The notes under the pieces are model-generated. The model searched no databases. It saw only the letters and a list, made by a program, of their open reading frames with translations, and was not told the origin of the DNA. Shown here one piece after another: positions 59,830-64,000 of a DNA stretch of 64,000 nucleotides. The DNA comes from Pseudomonas serboccidentalis (GTDB lineage: Bacteria; Pseudomonadota; Gammaproteobacteria; Pseudomonadales; Pseudomonadaceae), in contig NZ_CP101655.1 in assembly GCF_028830055.1 (NCBI RefSeq), forward strand, positions 4,767,757 to 4,831,756, given 5' to 3'. The position numbers were made by a program, and so were the translations under genes. Position 1 is the first letter of the stretch. Each line of letters starts with the position of its first letter.

Positions 59830-61257
59830 ATGTCTCAAACCACCGACCGTCTCTGGGGCGCCCGATTCAAAAGCGGCCCGTCCGCTGCCCTGGCGGCGTT
59901 GTCCCGTTGCCCTGAGCGCTATTTCCGTCTCACCCCGTACGACTTGGCCGGTTCCAAGGCGCATGCCGGTGAACTGCAGCGTGCCGGTCTGCTCACCGAG
60001 CAGGAAACCCGGACCATGCTCGCCGCGCTGGACGCCATCGGTGCAGACTTCCGCGCCGGCAGCATCGCCCCGACGCTGGACGACGAAGACGTTCACACCT
60101 TCATCGAACGCCTGCTGACCGAGCGCCTCGGCGCCTTGGGCGGCAAGCTGCGTGCCGGACGTTCGCGCAACGACCAGACCGCCAACGATCTGCGTCTGTT
60201 CCTGCGTGATCATGTGCGCACCCTGGCCGTGGAAGTCCTCGCTCTGCAACAGGCGCTGGTCGACCAGGCCGAACAGCATGTCGAAAGCATCTGTCCCGGT
60301 TTCACGCACTTGCAGCAGGCGCAGCCGATCGTCTTCGCCCACCACTTGCTGGCCCACGCGCAATCGATGCTGCGTGATGTGCAACGGTTGGTGGACTGGG
60401 ACGCCCGCACCTCGTTGTCGCCACTCGGTGCTGCCGCCATGGCCGGTTCCGCCATCGCTCGCCAGCCGCAGCAATCGGCAAAGGAAATGGGCTATGCCGG
60501 CGTCTGCGAGAACTCCATCGACGCCGTCGCCAGCCGCGATCACGTCGCCGAATTCCTGTTCATCGCCAGCATGCTGGGGATCAATATTTCACGTCTGGCC
60601 GAAGAATTTTGCCTGTGGTCGTCGCGCCAGTTCCGCTGGGTTGATCTGGACGATGCCTACGCCACCGGCAGTTCGATCATGCCGCAGAAGAAAAACCCGG
60701 ACATCGCCGAACTGGCGCGGGGCAAGGCCGGGCGGCTGATCGGCAATCTCACCGGTTTGCTCTCGACGCTCAAATCCCTGCCGCTGTCGTACAACCGCGA
60801 TCTGAGCGAAGACAAGAACGGCGTGCTCGACAGTGTCGACACCTTGCTGCTGGTACTCCCGGCGATGGCCGGGATGGTCGCGACCATGACCGTCAACGTG
60901 GCAGAACTACGGCGTCAGGCGCCCCTCGGTTTCACACTCGCTACCGAAGTCGCCGACTGGCTGGCGATGCGCGGCGTGCCTTTCAAGGAAGCGCACGAAA
61001 TCACCGGTGCGCTGGTGCAGGCCTGCGAGAAACATGGCATCGAATTATGGGAAGCCTCGCCGGCGCTGCTGGCCGAGATCGATCCGCGCCTGACCGCTGA
61101 TGTACGCGACAGCCTGACGCTGGAAGCGGCCATTGCGGCGCGCAGCGGCTGGGGCGGTACCGCGCCGCAACAGGTGCGCGAGCAGATCGGCCGCTTGAAA
61201 ACCGCCCTCGCCGCGCAACAGCAGTGGACGGAAAACTATCAGGGCTTCCGCCTCTGA
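59830..61257 (+). CDS. argH: Argininosuccinate lyase paralogue
   Basis: A 475-residue enzyme of the fumarase/aspartase superfamily that splits argininosuccinate into arginine and fumarate. SRNDQTANDLRLFLRD and the catalytic loop GSSIMPQKKNPDIAELARG are complete, with CPGFTHLQQAQP between them. The start at 59830 has GAGG upstream and gives the usual LWGARFKSGPS N-terminus; an earlier ATG at 59761 is unlikely. Placement with an amino-acid ABC importer and LysR rather than with biosynthetic genes suggests a catabolic or alternative-substrate role. Confidence 0.88.
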   Translation: MSQTTDRLWGARFKSGPSAALAALSRCPERYFRLTPYDLAGSKAHAGELQRAGLLTEQETRTMLAALDAIGADFRAGSIAPTLDDEDVHTFIERLLTERLGALGGKLRAGRSRNDQTANDLRLFLRDHVRTLAVEVLALQQALVDQAEQHVESICPGFTHLQQAQPIVFAHHLLAHAQSMLRDVQRLVDWDARTSLSPLGAAAMAGSAIARQPQQSAKEMGYAGVCENSIDAVASRDHVAEFLFIASMLGINISRLAEEFCLWSSRQFRWVDLDDAYATGSSIMPQKKNPDIAELARGKAGRLIGNLTGLLSTLKSLPLSYNRDLSEDKNGVLDSVDTLLLVLPAMAGMVATMTVNVAELRRQAPLGFTLATEVADWLAMRGVPFKEAHEITGALVQACEKHGIELWEASPALLAEIDPRLTADVRDSLTLEAAIAARSGWGGTAPQQVREQIGRLKTALAAQQQWTENYQGFRL

Positions 61258-61273
61258 AGCCCAAAACACAAAA

Positions 61274-61370
61274 CCCTGTAGGAGTGAGCTTGCTCGCGAT
61301 GGCACCTGCCCATGCAACATTGATGTTGGCTGACCCACCGCTATCGCGAGCAGGCTCACTCCTACAAGGG
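61274..61370. repeat. Inverted REP pair (BIME-like)
   Basis: TGTAGGAGTGAGCTTGCTCGCG (from 61277) and CGCGAGCAGGCTCACTCCTACA (to 61366) are near-perfect complements, of the same type as at 31563. It lies between argH and the ABC permease. Confidence 0.75.
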
Positions 61371-61411
61371 GCCGGTGTTGGATTTGAAACACAAGTGTAC
61401 GGAGAAACACC

Positions 61412-62290
61412 ATGAGCCAGACTCAGGCAGAACGACTCCAGGCGGAGCGCAAACTGGCGGAGAACCAGTTCGATATCACCCAGTACCAGCATGTGCCACG
61501 GCGCTATTACGGGCGGATTTTCTTCGCCACGCTGATCGTCATCGCGATCATCGGCCTGGTGCGCGCCTTCGCCGAAGGCAAGATCGAATGGTCGTACATC
61601 GGCCAGTTCCTGACCTCCCAGGCGATCATGTGGGGCCTGTTCAACACCATCATCATGGCCGTCCTGGCGATGGCGCTGGGCATTGTGTTCGGGGTGATCA
61701 CGGCGATCATGCGCATGTCGGCCAACCCGATCCTGCGGTACGTGGCGCTGACCTACACCTGGCTGTTTCGCGGTACGCCGCTGATCCTGCAACTGCTGCT
61801 GTGGTTCAACCTGGCGCTGATTTTCCCCACCATCGGCATCCCCGGGCTGTTCGAACTCGATACCGTGAGCCTGATGACCCCGTTCGTGGCAGCGCTGCTC
61901 GGCTTGAGCATCAACCAGGGCGCCTACACCGCTGAAGTGGTGCGCGCCGGCCTGCTGTCGGTGGACACCGGGCAGTACGAAGCGGCCAAGTCGATCGGCA
62001 TGCCGCGTCTGCAGGCGCTGCGCCGGATCATCCTGCCGCAGGCCATGCGCATCATTATTCCGCCGGTCGGCAACGAATTCATCGGCATGGTCAAGATGAC
62101 CTCACTGGCGAGCGTGATCCAGTACTCGGAACTGCTCTACAACGCCCAGAACATTTACTACGCCAACGCCCGAGTGATGGAGCTGCTGATCGTCGCCGGC
62201 ATCTGGTACCTGGCCACTGTCACCGTGCTGTCCTTTGGTCAAAGCCGTCTGGAGCGTCGCTTCGCTCGCGGCGCCGGCAAGCGTTCTTGA
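61412..62290 (+). CDS. Polar amino-acid ABC transporter permease
   Basis: A 292-residue inner-membrane permease of the HisM/GlnP type. The cytoplasmic N-terminus (to about 33) precedes five or six helices; the ATPase-docking loop is [25 protein letters not shown] (about 190-214). Only one permease is encoded, so it probably forms a homodimer. The ATP-binding gene follows after 10 bases. Confidence 0.88.
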   Translation: MSQTQAERLQAERKLAENQFDITQYQHVPRRYYGRIFFATLIVIAIIGLVRAFAEGKIEWSYIGQFLTSQAIMWGLFNTIIMAVLAMALGIVFGVITAIMRMSANPILRYVALTYTWLFRGTPLILQLLLWFNLALIFPTIGIPGLFELDTVSLMTPFVAALLGLSINQGAYTAEVVRAGLLSVDTGQYEAAKSIGMPRLQALRRIILPQAMRIIIPPVGNEFIGMVKMTSLASVIQYSELLYNAQNIYYANARVMELLIVAGIWYLATVTVLSFGQSRLERRFARGAGKRS

Positions 62291-62300
62291 GGAATCGAAC

Positions 62301-63065
62301 ATGAGAAGCATCGTCAAGGCCGTCAGCCTGAACAAGTATTACGACCAGTACCACGCGCTCAAGGACATCAACATCGAAGTCGAGCAAGGCGAAGTGCTGT
62401 GCATCATCGGCCCGTCCGGCTCGGGCAAGAGCACCCTGCTGCGTTGCGTCAACCAGTTGGAAAAGATCGACAAGGGCGGCTTGTGGGTCGACGGCGAACT
62501 GGTCGGCTATCGGGTCGTAGGCAACAAGCTGCACGAACTCAATGAATCGCAGATCGCCCGCCAGCGCCTGGCGACCGGCATGGTGTTCCAGCGCTTCAAC
62601 CTGTTTCCGCACATGACTGTGCTGCAAAACATCATCGAAGGCCCGTGCCAGGTGCTCAAGCGCTCGCCCAAGGAAGCCCACGAAGAAGCCCTGGAGCTGC
62701 TGGCCCGCGTCGGCCTGGCCGACAAACGCAACAGCTACCCGATCGAACTTTCGGGCGGTCAGCAGCAACGAGTCGCCATCGCCAGGGCGCTGGCCATGCG
62801 CCCGAAACTGATGCTGTTCGATGAACCCACTTCGGCACTCGACCCGGAACTGGTCGGTGAGGTGCTGTCGGTCATGCGCGATCTGGCGCAGACCGGCATG
62901 ACCATGATCGTCGTCACCCATGAACTGGGCTTCGCCCGCGAAGTTTCCAATCGCATGGTGTTCATGGACGGCGGGCAGATCGTGGAGGCTGGAAGCCCCG
63001 AAGAAATACTAATAAGTCCGCAAAACCCGCGCACCCAAAGCTTCATTTCTGCCGTTCGAACCTAA
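62301..63065 (+). CDS. Polar amino-acid ABC transporter ATPase
   Basis: A 254-residue ATPase of the GlnQ/HisP type: Walker [15 protein letters not shown]-loop [13 protein letters not shown], signature [16 protein letters not shown], Walker [15 protein letters not shown] and switch VTHELGFA. The start at 62301 has GAGG upstream; in-frame codons earlier lie within the permease gene. Confidence 0.92.
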   Translation: MRSIVKAVSLNKYYDQYHALKDINIEVEQGEVLCIIGPSGSGKSTLLRCVNQLEKIDKGGLWVDGELVGYRVVGNKLHELNESQIARQRLATGMVFQRFNLFPHMTVLQNIIEGPCQVLKRSPKEAHEEALELLARVGLADKRNSYPIELSGGQQQRVAIARALAMRPKLMLFDEPTSALDPELVGEVLSVMRDLAQTGMTMIVVTHELGFAREVSNRMVFMDGGQIVEAGSPEEILISPQNPRTQSFISAVRT

Positions 63066-63103
63066 GCACCGATTGGTGCCACAACACTCATAAGAGAACG
63101 ACC

Positions 63104-63928
63104 ATGAAGAATTTCGTAATCCCCGCTGTACTCGCTTCTGTCATGTCTTGCGGTTTCGCCGTGGCCGCCGACCTGCCGGCCGGCATCAAGGAAAAAGGCG
63201 AGATTGTCGTGGCAATCATGCCGAACTATCCACCGATGGACTTCAAGGACCCGGCCACCAACACCCTGACCGGTCTGGACTACGACCTGGGCAACGCTCT
63301 GGCCGAACGTCTGGGGGTGAAGATCAAATGGCAGGAAACCGGCTTCGAACAAATGATCAATGCACTGACCACTGAGCGCGTCGACATGGTGTTGTCGGGC
63401 ATGACCGACACTGCCGAGCGCCAGGCCAGTGTGACTTTCGTCGACTACTTCACCAGCGGCCCGCAGTTCTACACCTTGCAGAAGAACACCGCGACCAACG
63501 AGATCATTGATCTGTGCGGCAAGAAAGTCGGCACCAGCCGTCGCACCACATTCCCGGCAGAAATCGCCGCGTGGAGCAAGGCCAACTGTGAGGCCGTCGG
63601 CAAACCGGCGATCAACGTGATCGGCACCGAAGGCTCGGCCGACGCCCGAGCACAACTGCGCCAGAGCCGGATTGACGCGGCGATGCAGGGCAGCGAAACG
63701 CTGTCGTACCTCAAGACCCAGGAAAAGGACATGTACAAGACCGTCGGCCAGCCGATCTCGGTGCAGTTCACCGGCCTTGGCGTGAGCAAGAAAAAACCCG
63801 AGCTGAGCGCGGCGGTGAAAGTCGCCTTGCAGAGCATGGTCGATGACGGCAGCTACAACGCAATCCTGAAGAAGTGGGACCTGGAGTTGGGCGCGATCAA
63901 GGAAGTGACGATCAACGCCGGTCAGTAA
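63104..63928 (+). CDS. Amino-acid ABC transporter solute-binding protein
   Basis: A 274-residue family 3 binding protein. Signal peptide to about residue 21 (GFAVAA), then the fold KGEIVVAIMPNYPPMDFKDP, LTGLDYDLGNALAERLG and VDMVLSGMTDTAERQ with the ligand Asp/Arg pattern of amino-acid binders. It completes the importer downstream of argH; argininosuccinate, citrulline, arginine or a related compound is possible from context. Confidence 0.9.
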   Translation: MKNFVIPAVLASVMSCGFAVAADLPAGIKEKGEIVVAIMPNYPPMDFKDPATNTLTGLDYDLGNALAERLGVKIKWQETGFEQMINALTTERVDMVLSGMTDTAERQASVTFVDYFTSGPQFYTLQKNTATNEIIDLCGKKVGTSRRTTFPAEIAAWSKANCEAVGKPAINVIGTEGSADARAQLRQSRIDAAMQGSETLSYLKTQEKDMYKTVGQPISVQFTGLGVSKKKPELSAAVKVALQSMVDDGSYNAILKKWDLELGAIKEVTINAGQ

Positions 63929-63948
63929 CACTTCGCCGCTGCCCCCCT

Positions 63949-64000
63949 GTAGGAGCTGCCGCAGGCTGCGATCTTTTGATCATGGTCTTAAAGATCGCAG
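63949..64000. repeat. REP-type element cut by the window end
   Basis: The segment starts TGTAGGAGCTGCCGCAGG and contains GGCTGCGATC, then AGATCGCAG at the last bases: the same class as at 57965. Only part of it is inside the window. Confidence 0.6.

Overview
The window is a chromosomal segment from a Pseudomonas of the fluorescens group. The evidence is GC-rich coding with strong G/C third positions, Pseudomonas-type REP hairpins between operons, the arnBCADTEF-ugd order, a sucrose ABC/porin operon, a xylose operon without xylB, and the puuA/potF/puuB polyamine module. I saw no rRNA, tRNA or CRISPR array.

Layout. Positions 1-2179 hold the start of a divergent exported protein and an OmpR-type two-component pair. 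A Spy-like periplasmic protein with a Met-rich tail (2321-2944) and a decayed ABC-permease remnant (3062-3387) follow. From 3457 to 10378 lies an accessory cluster: a P1B-type metal ATPase fused to a hemerythrin domain, acetate kinase, a divergent PRPP synthetase, two phosphoribosyltransferases, and remnants of an alpha/beta hydrolase and an erythromycin-esterase-like protein. Its central divergent promoter carries two FNR/Anr-type boxes and a tandem palindrome, which points to low-oxygen control. This is my best candidate for a poorly described system.

Positions 10381-18953 are a sucrose/fructoside operon (LacI regulator, GH32 hydrolase, MalK/G/F/E-type ABC importer, divergent LamB/ScrY-like porin) whose left end abuts the truncated esterase. 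A low-GC thioesterase and a class V aminotransferase follow. The xylose operon xylHGF, then xylA, with divergent xylR, occupies 20992-27610. A thymidylate-kinase-like gene precedes an 850-bp gene-free stretch rich in inverted repeats (28280-29132).

Positions 29133-34094 are polyamine catabolism (AraC regulator, gamma-glutamylputrescine synthetase, polyamine-binding protein, oxidoreductase). Next come pqiB-pqiC without pqiA, and an orphan sensor kinase facing an Ais-like phosphatase, an ArnT and another GT39-type transferase. A ferric-iron ABC operon (42559-46226) and a tyrosine recombinase (46227-47165) precede the complete arnBCADTEF-ugd lipid A aminoarabinose operon with one extra membrane glycosyltransferase (47553-57969). 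The window ends with a GNAT enzyme, a LysR regulator, a second-type argininosuccinate lyase and a polar amino-acid ABC transporter (58055-63928).

Common themes are envelope modification (two ArnT paralogues, Ais, and two further GT39-like enzymes), sugar and amine scavenging by ABC importers, and gene decay at junctions of acquired modules. All function calls rest on motif and family recognition by eye; no database search was run.
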